This document shows positions 6,955-14,300 of a stretch of 23,739 bases of DNA, in pieces; within the stretch, counting starts at the first letter, position 1; every line of letters begins with the position of its first letter. Made by a program: the position numbers and the translations under genes. This DNA is from Micavibrio sp. UBA1664 (lineage in GTDB: Bacteria; Pseudomonadota; Alphaproteobacteria; Micavibrionales; UBA1664): the NCBI GenBank assembly GCA_002320485.1, contig DCKW01000105.1:1-23739 (forward strand), in the 5' to 3' direction. The notes under the pieces are model-generated. The model saw nothing but the letters and a program-made list of their open reading frames with translations. It had not been told where the DNA came from and did not search any database.

Positions 6955-8517
6955 TTATTTAACGTCTTGAAAACGGATATCTTTAAATTTATCCTGTGCG
7001 TCGCCCAGATGCCAAGCGTTTCTGGCGATAAAGACCGGATCATTATCATGATCATATGCGATCGCAGCTGCGTTTCTATCCAAAAATGTTTTCAATTCCT
7101 TCGCATCGTCGGCAAAAACCCAACGCGCAGTATAAAGCTCCGTCGGTTCAAACCGGACAGGAACATTATATTCACTGCGAATGCGGTCTTTAAGAACATC
7201 AAACTGCAATGCACCGACCACGCCGACAACCCAGCCACTATCCAGATTTGATTTAAACACACGGGCTGCCCCCTCTTCCGCCAACTGGACAAGAGCCTCC
7301 CCTAAATGCTTCGCTTTCATAGGATCCTCAGGTCTGGCGCGTTGCAAAATTTCGGGTGCGAAAGAAGGTATATCTGAAAATTTTAAATCTTCCCCTTCGG
7401 TTAAACTATCACCGATCCTTAAATTCCCGTGGTTAGGAATACCGATAATATCGCCGGCAAAGGCTTCCTCCGCCATTTCCCGATCCTGCGCTAAAAAAAG
7501 TTGCGGCGAATGAATTGTCAGCATTTTTCCTGATCGGCTATGCTTTAATTTCATTCCTTTCTTGAATTTTCCCGAACAAATACGTGCAAAGGCAATACGG
7601 TCACGATGTTTCGGGTCCATATTGGCCTGAATTTTAAAAATAAAGGCGGAAACCTTCTCTTCTTCCGGCAAAATGTCGCGGCTATCTGTTTTTTGAGCGC
7701 GGGGTGGTGGCGCCATATTTTTGACCCCATCCAATAATTCCCGCACACCGAAATTGTTAATGGCGGAGCCGAAAAACACAGGTGTCATTGACCCGTTCAA
7801 ATATGATTCCATATTGAATTCGGGGCATACGCCCTGCGCCATTTCAATTCCTTCGACAAATTCGGCATAACGGTTTTCATCGATAAGGGCCTTAATTTGG
7901 GGATCGTCATACCCTTTGACTGATAAGGCTGGCTCCGTTGCTTTCCGTTCTACCAAAACAATCGAGTCATCAAACAAATTATAAACACCTTTAAAGTCGC
8001 GTCCTTGCCCGATCGGCCAGTTTGCGGGAGTAACCTCCAAGGCCAGTTTTTCTTCAATCTCGTCCAGAACCTCAAGAGGATCACGTCCATCACGGTCCAT
8101 TTTATTAATAAAGGTAATGATCGGAATATTTCTGAGGCGGCAAACTTCGAACAATTTACGAGTTTGAGTCTCAATCCCCTTGGCAGCATCAAGCACCATA
8201 ATTGCGCTATCAACGGCTGTAAGTGTTCTGTATGTATCTTCGGAAAAATCCTCATGACCTGGAGTGTCCAGCAAATTAAATGTATGTCCGTCATATTCAA
8301 ACGTCATGACGGAGGACGCAACAGAAATTCCCCTCTCCTGTTCTACCTTCATCCAGTCGGATGTTGCGCGGCGGCGGTCCCCTTTGGCCTTTACCTCGCC
8401 GGCAAGCTGAATCGCGCCGCCAAACAGCAACAATTTCTCTGTCAGCGTGGTTTTACCAGCATCAGGGTGCGAAATAATGGCAAATGTCCGCCGTTTGGTT
8501 ATGGTATCAGTTAACAT
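6955..8517 (-). CDS. prfC: Peptide chain release factor 3
   Basis: RF3 is a translational GTPase that recycles RF1/RF2 from ribosomes after termination. The 520-residue product has the P-loop SHPDAGKTT (16-24), the RGISVASSVM switch region, DTPGHEDFSEDTYRTL (G3), NKMDRDGRDP (G4), and the RF3-type domains 2 and 3 ending with the DVLKDRIRSEYNVPVRFEP stretch. I chose the ATG at 8517; an in-frame TTG two codons upstream (8523) is less likely, and no strong ribosome site is visible for either. It is the last gene of the minus-strand block rpmB-tgt-upp-kinase-prfC, 56 bases after the kinase stop. RF3 has a patchy distribution among bacteria. Confidence 0.96.
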   Translation of the reverse strand: MLTDTITKRRTFAIISHPDAGKTTLTEKLLLFGGAIQLAGEVKAKGDRRRATSDWMKVEQERGISVASSVMTFEYDGHTFNLLDTPGHEDFSEDTYRTLTAVDSAIMVLDAAKGIETQTRKLFEVCRLRNIPIITFINKMDRDGRDPLEVLDEIEEKLALEVTPANWPIGQGRDFKGVYNLFDDSIVLVERKATEPALSVKGYDDPQIKALIDENRYAEFVEGIEMAQGVCPEFNMESYLNGSMTPVFFGSAINNFGVRELLDGVKNMAPPPRAQKTDSRDILPEEEKVSAFIFKIQANMDPKHRDRIAFARICSGKFKKGMKLKHSRSGKMLTIHSPQLFLAQDREMAEEAFAGDIIGIPNHGNLRIGDSLTEGEDLKFSDIPSFAPEILQRARPEDPMKAKHLGEALVQLAEEGAARVFKSNLDSGWVVGVVGALQFDVLKDRIRSEYNVPVRFEPTELYTARWVFADDAKELKTFLDRNAAAIAYDHDNDPVFIARNAWHLGDAQDKFKDIRFQDVK

Positions 8518-8573
8518 GATCAAAGATATACATGAAATAATTCAGGAATACAAAGAGCTTGTTCACGTAAATT

Positions 8574-10082
8574 TTAAGCAGTTGCGATTACCCGATTGGC
8601 AGGAAAATGACATGTCACAGTTGTACCTTTATCGGGTTCAGACTTAATTGTAAGATCCCCCCCATGCATTTCCATCATGGCCTTGGCAATCGGTAAACCA
8701 AGACCTGTTCCTTGCCCTTTATTGACACGCGGGTCAGATATCTGGCCGAAGGGCTCGATCACTTCACCAAGTCTGCTTTCGGGAATGCCTATACCGTTGT
8801 CGATAATACTGACATTTATCCCGTTGGAATGTTCAAGATTAATCTTTATTTCCGACCCTTTGTTTGAAAACTTGATGGCATTACTTAAAAGGTTCAAGAA
8901 AACCTGACGGATCAGACGCTCATCCCCCCTTAATTGGGGCATGTTATCTGCCGTTAATATATTGACTTTTAAATCGTTTTCTTCCGATTTTGCATGTAAC
9001 AGGCGGCGAACACTATCGAGCAACCCTGCCAAATTGATAACTTCTTCATCAAGGGGCATTTTACCAGCCTCGATTTTCGACATATCCAAAACATCATTAA
9101 TAATATGCAATAGATGTTGAGCGGAGAATTTGATATCGCCCAAATAATCCAGATAATGCTCATTTTCAACCGGACCCAATGTACCGCTCAACATCATTTC
9201 AGAAAAACCTATAATAGCGTTAAGTGGCGTGCGCAGTTCATGGCTCATATTCGCCAAAAAAGCAGATTTTGCAAGGTTCGCCTCATCTGCCTCATCCTTG
9301 GCACGCCGCAGATCACGTTCGATCTGCTTTAACTCGGTAACGTCGACAATAGTTGTTATACGAAACGATCTGCCATTGCTCAAACTCATCATAGTCGATG
9401 TAATCATGACATTCATGACAGAGCCGTCTTTTTTAAGAATTTTAATTTCGCCAAAGTTTTTTCTGGTTTGTGTCAGGGCTTCGCTATGACGTTGCCAGGC
9501 CAACTCATGATCTTCTGGAGGAATGATTTTAGTCAGTTTTTGCCCCATTAAATCAATTGGAGTCCAACCGGTTGTTTGTTGAAAACTGTTATTAATACGG
9601 ATAAAACGCCCGTGATGGTCGGTCACGGTAATACCGACATCACTAATATCAAAAACGGTTGTGAACATTGACAATGCATCATCGCGTTCTCTTTCAATTA
9701 AGGCCTGATCCGATTCAGGCGGGCGAGACTGCATATCGACTGCATATACATTATCCTGCTGATCTTTGATAGGGCTAAGCAAAAAGGATTGTACCTGCAT
9801 TCCTGTGCTGGTTTTTGGTACAATTTGAATGGTAATGGGAACCGACGACTCATAGCAAACAGCTAACGCTTGTAAAATATGCGTTTTATTTGTCGCATCC
9901 AGAAAATCAGCAAGATACATACCGTCAATATTACAATGACCGTCATTTTTGCAAAAGAAATTGATGGCAGCTTTATTGGCCTTGCGGACAAAGAAATGTT
10001 CTTTCTTTTCCTCTGCAATGACAAGTCTTGGCAAGGGGGACTCGTCAAATAATTTCTGATAGTCAAGATTGGCGGTTTTCAT
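8574..10082 (-). CDS. Cytoplasmic PAS-domain sensor histidine kinase
   Basis: This is a two-component sensor kinase of 502 residues with no membrane segment. Two PAS-like regions are visible: a divergent one (about 10-120) and a clear one (about 135-250, with FDISDVGITVTDHHGRFIRINNSF near its start and the PAC-type FGEIKILKKDGSVMNV). A short coiled coil leads into the HisKA domain, with phosphoacceptor H281 in NMSHELRTPLNAIIGFSEM. The ATPase domain has the N box NLLSNAIKFS (397-406), G1 IIDNGIGIP (426-434), F box EPFGQ and G2 GQGTGLGLPIAK (456-467). The H-box region resembles the alphaproteobacterial PleC/DivJ/PdhS group. No response regulator is nearby, so it is an orphan; its partner and signal are unknown. 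Confidence 0.93.
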   Translation of the reverse strand: MKTANLDYQKLFDESPLPRLVIAEEKKEHFFVRKANKAAINFFCKNDGHCNIDGMYLADFLDATNKTHILQALAVCYESSVPITIQIVPKTSTGMQVQSFLLSPIKDQQDNVYAVDMQSRPPESDQALIERERDDALSMFTTVFDISDVGITVTDHHGRFIRINNSFQQTTGWTPIDLMGQKLTKIIPPEDHELAWQRHSEALTQTRKNFGEIKILKKDGSVMNVMITSTMMSLSNGRSFRITTIVDVTELKQIERDLRRAKDEADEANLAKSAFLANMSHELRTPLNAIIGFSEMMLSGTLGPVENEHYLDYLGDIKFSAQHLLHIINDVLDMSKIEAGKMPLDEEVINLAGLLDSVRRLLHAKSEENDLKVNILTADNMPQLRGDERLIRQVFLNLLSNAIKFSNKGSEIKINLEHSNGINVSIIDNGIGIPESRLGEVIEPFGQISDPRVNKGQGTGLGLPIAKAMMEMHGGDLTIKSEPDKGTTVTCHFPANRVIATA

Positions 10083-10128
10083 ATGGGCTCATCATAGCGC
10101 GGAGATAAAAAACCTCCAAATAAAAAGC

Positions 10129-10761
10129 TTAATCCGTGCCGAAATATCTGTCACCCGCATCACCAAGACCCGGAACGATATAGGCACTATCATCCAAATG
10201 GGAATCGATGGCCGCGGCATAAACCGTTATCTCGGGAAAAACTTTATATAAACGATCCAAACCTTCAGGCGCGCATACAAGTGTAATAATTGTCACCTGC
10301 GTCATATTTGCACCCTCTGCTTTCAATATTTCAAGTGTGGCCAACATCGATCCGGCTGTTGCAAGCATTGGATCGACAACAAAAACGGGACGATCCAGAT
10401 TTTCAGGAAGACGATTCAGATATTCAAATGGCTCATGTGTATCGTGATCGCGCGCCAGCCCGATATGTCCTGTATCAGCATGGGGAATAATGCGTTGCAA
10501 GCTATCCGACAACGCCAGTCCCGCCCTTAATATCGGTACAATCAGAGGTGTCCCAACCAGTGCCGAACCTTTATACGGTGCCAACGGCGTTTCAACGCGC
10601 TTTTGCTCCATTGGCAAATGGCGGGTCGCTTCCACAGCCAAAATCAAGGCTATATCATTCAGACATTGTCGAAACATATAAGATGGTGTGTTTTTATCCC
10701 GTAATATGGTCATGCGATCATGAATAACCGCATGGTCGATAATGTGAATGTTTTGATTCAT
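10129..10761 (-). CDS. upp: Uracil phosphoribosyltransferase
   Basis: Upp converts uracil and PRPP to UMP in pyrimidine salvage. The 210-residue product has the PRPP-binding loop VFVVDPMLATAGSM (126-139), the PILRAGLAL segment (76-84) and the C-terminal uracil-binding GLGDAGDRYFGT motif. The ATG at 10761 gives the usual length; an in-frame TTG at 10797 would reach into tgt and add 12 residues with no family match. It lies 10 bases downstream of the tgt stop and 46 bases before the kinase, so it is probably co-transcribed with tgt. Confidence 0.96.
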   Translation of the reverse strand: MNQNIHIIDHAVIHDRMTILRDKNTPSYMFRQCLNDIALILAVEATRHLPMEQKRVETPLAPYKGSALVGTPLIVPILRAGLALSDSLQRIIPHADTGHIGLARDHDTHEPFEYLNRLPENLDRPVFVVDPMLATAGSMLATLEILKAEGANMTQVTIITLVCAPEGLDRLYKVFPEITVYAAAIDSHLDDSAYIVPGLGDAGDRYFGTD

Positions 10762-10771
10762 GTTTATCAGA

Positions 10772-11968
10772 CTAATCTGCAATCCATTCTTTTTCAAGAT
10801 GATCTAATGTTCCGTCACGCAGGGCCTGCCTTACTTCACGCATTAACCGGGTCATCGTGGCAATGTTATGGACCGACAGAATATGCATCGCCAGTGGTTC
10901 ATGGGATTTGATCAAATGGTGCAGATATCCGCGGGAAAACGTTTGAGAATAATAATGATCTTGCGTCGGGTCTAGCGGGGTAGGATCATCCCGATACTGC
11001 CCATTTCGCAAGTTCATCCTTTCATTATGTGCCCCTTTTAATAAGGCCCATCCATGGCGGGCAATCCGTGTAGGCGTTACACAATCAAATGTATCGATAC
11101 CCATACGAACGCCTTCGAAAATATCACGGAATGATCCGATTCCCAACAAATGCACCGGGCGATCTTCCGGAATATAAGGCATACACCAACTCACGACTTG
11201 ATCATAAATCTGGTCAACCGTTACACCGAGCGAACCGCCTATTGCAGTTCCAAAAAAATCGCGAGACGAAACATAGTCACATGATTCACGACGTAAATCT
11301 TCATAGACACCGCCCTGAACAATACCGTAAAGGCCTTGCGTTCCGTTATTGTGGCGTTTGAATTCTTCGAAACTGCGATCTTCCCAACGGTGCGACATCT
11401 CCATGGATTTCGCCATATAATCGCGCTCAAGGTGATAAGGTGGACATTCGTCAAGACAGTAAATCAGATCGGCCCCGATTTTGCGTTGGGCATCGATTGA
11501 GCTTTCAGGTGTCAGGATAAATTTCGATCCATCAATATAGGATTTGAAAATTGCGCCTTCTTCCGTGATGTCAAGCAACAAACGCTCTTTAGGGTTTTGT
11601 TTGCGTCGGCCTTTAATTTCGTCCGCGACCGTTCCTTCACCGAAGGCAAAAATCTGGAACCCGCCGCTATCCGTCATCATTGGGCCTGTCCATCCCGTCA
11701 TACCATGCGCCCCGCCCAGTTTTTCGACAATGTCGGCACCCGGTTGCACGACAAGATGATATGTATTCACCAGATGGATATCTGCCCCCGCCTCTGCGGC
11801 CTGTTTTGACGTCATGCATCGCAAGGCCGCTTTCGTCCCGCAAAATATATAATTCGGCGTTTCAATCGTACCGTGCGGCGTTTTTAGTTTTCCTATACGC
11901 GCACGGGATTTAGGATCCTTGAACTCGATCGTAAAATCATGATTGGGGTATAAATCTTTTGAAGGCAT
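10772..11968 (-). CDS. tgt: tRNA-guanine transglycosylase (Tgt) with altered zinc site and substrate pocket
   Basis: Tgt exchanges guanine 34 in GUN-anticodon tRNAs, for preQ1 in most bacteria or for queuine in eukaryotes. The 398-residue product keeps the catalytic Asp100 (MTDSGGFQ) and nucleophile Asp295 (DTFDCVTPTR), plus CLDECPP (171-177) and YGIVQGG (214-220). Two departures are clear. The Cys-x-Cys-x-x-Cys zinc motif that precedes SRAYxHHL is replaced by Gln336-Asp-His338-Tyr-Tyr-Ser341; only the final ligand, His367 (SVHN), remains. The usual GGLAVGE pocket loop reads GGSLGVT (244-250), placing Gly248 where bacterial enzymes have Val233 (Z. mobilis numbering); eukaryotic queuine enzymes also have Gly there. 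The ATG at 11968 has CAGGA upstream. Its neighbour upp follows after 10 bases. Confidence 0.93.
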   Translation of the reverse strand: MPSKDLYPNHDFTIEFKDPKSRARIGKLKTPHGTIETPNYIFCGTKAALRCMTSKQAAEAGADIHLVNTYHLVVQPGADIVEKLGGAHGMTGWTGPMMTDSGGFQIFAFGEGTVADEIKGRRKQNPKERLLLDITEEGAIFKSYIDGSKFILTPESSIDAQRKIGADLIYCLDECPPYHLERDYMAKSMEMSHRWEDRSFEEFKRHNNGTQGLYGIVQGGVYEDLRRESCDYVSSRDFFGTAIGGSLGVTVDQIYDQVVSWCMPYIPEDRPVHLLGIGSFRDIFEGVRMGIDTFDCVTPTRIARHGWALLKGAHNERMNLRNGQYRDDPTPLDPTQDHYYSQTFSRGYLHHLIKSHEPLAMHILSVHNIATMTRLMREVRQALRDGTLDHLEKEWIAD

Positions 11969-11995
11969 TGGTTCGCATTCCTGTAAAATAATTTT

Positions 11996-12012
11996 GCCCG
12001 CTCGAAGCGGGC
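11996..12012 (-). terminator. GC-rich hairpin between rpmB and tgt, possible terminator or attenuator
   Basis: GCCCGCT (11996-12002) and AGCGGGC (12006-12012) form a perfect seven-base-pair stem with a three-base loop, 28 bases past the rpmB stop on the minus strand. What follows on that strand is AAAATTATTTT rather than a clean T tract, so termination may be partial, letting some transcription continue into tgt. Confidence 0.5.
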
Positions 12013-12040
12013 AAGATAATGGATAGAATTTAATTAATCC

Positions 12041-12331
12041 TTATGCGGATTCTTTTTCATTCAGAATTTCTTTACGCACTTTTTTCAAATCCTCATTTGG
12101 CAACTTGCTGGGCGCAGTATCAGTCAGCCATGCATCAAATCCGCCTTTATGCTCGATAGTACGCAGACCGGCTGCAGTCACACGAATTTTGAAAAAGCGT
12201 CCAAGAGTTTCGCTAAACACGCGTGTACTTGTGATGTTCGGCATAAATTTGCGGCGTGTTTTATTATTAGCGTGGGAAACATTATTTCCGGAAGCAACTG
12301 ATTTATCTGTGACAACACAACGGCGTGACAT
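12041..12331 (-). CDS. rpmB: Large ribosomal subunit protein bL28
   Basis: L28 is a small basic protein of the 50S subunit. The 96-residue product begins MSRRCVVTDKSV and contains the GNNVSHANNKTRRKFMPN segment (15-32) and RVTAAGLRTIEHKGGFDAWL, both typical of alphaproteobacterial L28. The ATG at 12331 has AAGGAAT as ribosome site. A possible TTGACT/TATTGT promoter lies 36-65 bases upstream. It heads the minus-strand block and is separated from tgt by a GC-rich hairpin. Confidence 0.97.
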   Translation of the reverse strand: MSRRCVVTDKSVASGNNVSHANNKTRRKFMPNITSTRVFSETLGRFFKIRVTAAGLRTIEHKGGFDAWLTDTAPSKLPNEDLKKVRKEILNEKESA

Positions 12332-12366
12332 AGTGGTATTCCTTATATTCTTTACAATTTTGTCGG

Positions 12367-12396
12367 ACAATACTGTAACTCGACATTAAAAGTCAA
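12367..12396 (-). promoter_or_regulatory. Possible rpmB promoter
   Basis: On the minus strand TTGACT (12396-12391) is followed, after 18 bases, by TATTGT (12372-12367, four of six matches). It would start transcription about 30 bases before the rpmB ATG. The region also holds the divergent promoter of the CobT-like gene. Confidence 0.4.
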
Positions 12397-12419
12397 GCGT
12401 TGCTTCACCAGAAATTTCA

Positions 12420-12425
12420 TATAAT
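12420..12425 (+). promoter_or_regulatory. Perfect -10 element just before the CobT-like gene
   Basis: TATAAT ends 10 bases before the ATG at 12436, and no Shine-Dalgarno is visible, so the message could be nearly leaderless. No convincing -35 element is found at 16-18 bases; TTGCTT lies only 14 bases upstream. Confidence 0.35.
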
Positions 12426-12435
12426 ATGCATTTTC

Positions 12436-13212
12436 ATGAACCAAGCAAAACCCGTTTTTCAAGATATTCTCGATCTCGTCGCCGAATTACCGGATTATCC
12501 CGCATTTGCAGCCGATCAAGCCTACCCTGTCGCTTATATGTCTGACTGGCTTGCTGTCTACTCTTCTAAAATGGATTTATCGCGCGGTTTTTTGGTAAAC
12601 CGCTGCGCCTTGTATTGGACCGGATATTCAAATCCGGACGGATTTGACGGACAAGCTTTTGTCGATAGCTGTCAAGACGATAAAGGGTCTTTAAGACAAC
12701 TTGCGCAGATTCTCGATACGGATTTACAAATTTTCGAGCTGGATCCGCATTCGTACGGGTCACGTTCGGCAGATGAACTCGCATTGGCGGCAAGCTATGG
12801 CATGATGGCGATTGAGGAAGGAACGCAATTATTTTGCGCTTGCTCCTTTGGTCAGGGGGTAGATGATGCTGCGAGTAACGCGCTCGATTCCCTTTCCGTA
12901 TTTAATGATGCCGAGGATTTTATGACGAGATATTGCGGGCTCGATCATGCCGCGATGCTTGGAAGCGCACTGGCGGCAACGTTGAAAGGCATACCTGTTA
13001 TTCTGGAAGGAAACAGCGGTAAACTGGTTAAATGCCTGATCGAAAAGATAACCGGCAAAATTTACAATAATATCATTGTGACTGATGATATGGCCTTTCC
13101 GCTCAACCACTCAGTACCGGGGCAAAAAATGATCATGTCGGCCATCATATTAAAAACCGTATATGCCGCCCAGATGAAAACCGACTGTGGCAAAGTCAAA
13201 ACCGCTGCATAA
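12436..13212 (+). CDS. Divergent CobT-like protein (nicotinate-nucleotide:DMB phosphoribosyltransferase relative), catalytic motifs lost
   Basis: The 258-residue product resembles CobT, which activates the lower-ligand base in cobalamin synthesis. Matching stretches are ELALAASYGMMAIEEGTQL (114-132) and DHAAMLGSALAATLKGIPVILEG (170-192), which correspond to the family's A-GM-A---G-dL and G-a-LGAA---iPVlLDGf segments. The key GEMGIGNTT motif reads CSFGQGVDD (136-144), so the first catalytic glutamate is Ser137. In the C-terminal segment aligned to RLGEGSGA, the general-base glutamate appears as Gln230. The protein is also shorter than CobT (about 340-356), with much of the N-terminal part missing. 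The frame is open and intact. It converges on a CobD-like gene after nine bases. I infer common ancestry with CobT, not the activity. Confidence 0.65.
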   Translation: MNQAKPVFQDILDLVAELPDYPAFAADQAYPVAYMSDWLAVYSSKMDLSRGFLVNRCALYWTGYSNPDGFDGQAFVDSCQDDKGSLRQLAQILDTDLQIFELDPHSYGSRSADELALAASYGMMAIEEGTQLFCACSFGQGVDDAASNALDSLSVFNDAEDFMTRYCGLDHAAMLGSALAATLKGIPVILEGNSGKLVKCLIEKITGKIYNNIIVTDDMAFPLNHSVPGQKMIMSAIILKTVYAAQMKTDCGKVKTAA

Positions 13213-13221
13213 AACAAAGAT

Positions 13222-14196
13222 TTACATTAATACATACGCGGCCAGTAAAACTGCCGTGAGCAAAAACAAAGTTATACAATATTGAATAATAACGCGGATA
13301 ACATCGCGCCTTAAAATTTTCGCACTTGTTCCCTCCGGCCCGATCCATCCTAATGCTGTTGTTATACCTTTTCTGTTATGAATCGTGCCGCCAACCGTTA
13401 TATTTTGAGCAAACGCAAAAAACGCCGTGCTATTCAAACCGCTTTCTTTCAGCGCACTAATCATTTTAAGGGGACGCCCTCCTGCCGAAAATATCGAGGA
13501 TGCAAAAATAAACATAAAGGAAATACAGGCCGATAATTTGCGGAATATCGTATACATAAATCCAAATATCGACCGAAATGCATTCTGATCGCCGCCGTCA
13601 ACCCGCATAAATAGGCCGAGCGCAGTATAAAGGCAAACCAACGGCATCCCGCCAATCAAATAAAATAAAACAGGCCCAATCACCCATTCGCTCCACGATA
13701 AGGATATTGCGGCAATGGCGGCACGACGCAATCCAAAATCATCTGATGTCACAAGATTTTGATTTAACGCACGGGCGATATAAAGATAACTTCCTTTAGG
13801 GCTGTTTGGGCGGGAAATTGCATAGGCGGGGACAAGAATACTGATCGGTGACAGCAGGAAGGCGAGCATCAGAATATCCATATACGCACCCAGGCCGGCC
13901 GAAACCAATGCATGTTCCGCAAATATACCGGCGAATGATAAAAGGGCGAGAAGTATAAAAAAAACGATACTACCGCGAATGATCAGTGCAAAATCACTAC
14001 GTCCCGCACGATTTAGTTTATCACAAAGAAATATGGCCACAGGGCGTAAGATCATTTCAACAGCAGGTGCGGGATTTAGACTTCTATGAAAAACTTTGAC
14101 GAAAATTATCATGATGGCCTGAATAATCAGCGTTAGCATTATTGCAAATAATGCATCATCAACACGGGATAAAACACCGAAAATCAAAAAATCCAT
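13222..14196 (-). CDS. Divergent CobD/CbiB-like membrane protein
   Basis: This 324-residue protein has several membrane segments (about 15-35, 73-93, 104-126, 172-194, 222-238 and 305-323). It resembles CobD/CbiB, the inner-membrane enzyme that joins aminopropanol phosphate to cobyric acid. RPVAIFLCDKLNRAGRS (51-67) matches the family's HPV--iG--i--lDr-LNR start, and SWSEWVIGPVLFYLIGGMPLVCLY (167-190) matches the EN-sDGvvaP-fwy-l-GlPg---Y core. However, the ENxxDG residues are replaced, the NTxDSMxGH stretch reads GLFMRVDGG (194-202), and the initial His is Arg51. The C-terminal FSAGGRP and TALGWIGPEG recall NAGWPE and the final P-lG segments. It faces the CobT-like gene, so the two relatives of cobalamin enzymes sit together. 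Activity is doubtful. Confidence 0.6.
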   Translation of the reverse strand: MDFLIFGVLSRVDDALFAIMLTLIIQAIMIIFVKVFHRSLNPAPAVEMILRPVAIFLCDKLNRAGRSDFALIIRGSIVFFILLALLSFAGIFAEHALVSAGLGAYMDILMLAFLLSPISILVPAYAISRPNSPKGSYLYIARALNQNLVTSDDFGLRRAAIAAISLSWSEWVIGPVLFYLIGGMPLVCLYTALGLFMRVDGGDQNAFRSIFGFMYTIFRKLSACISFMFIFASSIFSAGGRPLKMISALKESGLNSTAFFAFAQNITVGGTIHNRKGITTALGWIGPEGTSAKILRRDVIRVIIQYCITLFLLTAVLLAAYVLM

Positions 14197-14300
14197 GAAC
14201 CAAGTGTCGCACCCAATCGTATTTTTGTAAAGAAAATGAAAGATTTGTTCACTCTTTTCATGTATTATTTGTAATAGTAATTATCGGGAAGACATTCATC

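Noticed and set aside
8005..8514. A 169-codon open frame on the plus strand inside prfC
   Set aside because: It is antisense to a clear RF3 gene and its product has no recognisable domain; such frames arise from the codon pattern of the real gene.
10083..10128. A terminator between upp and the histidine kinase, from the GGAG...CTCC pairing
   Set aside because: The stem is only four base pairs with the T run in the loop rather than after it, so it does not look like an intrinsic terminator.
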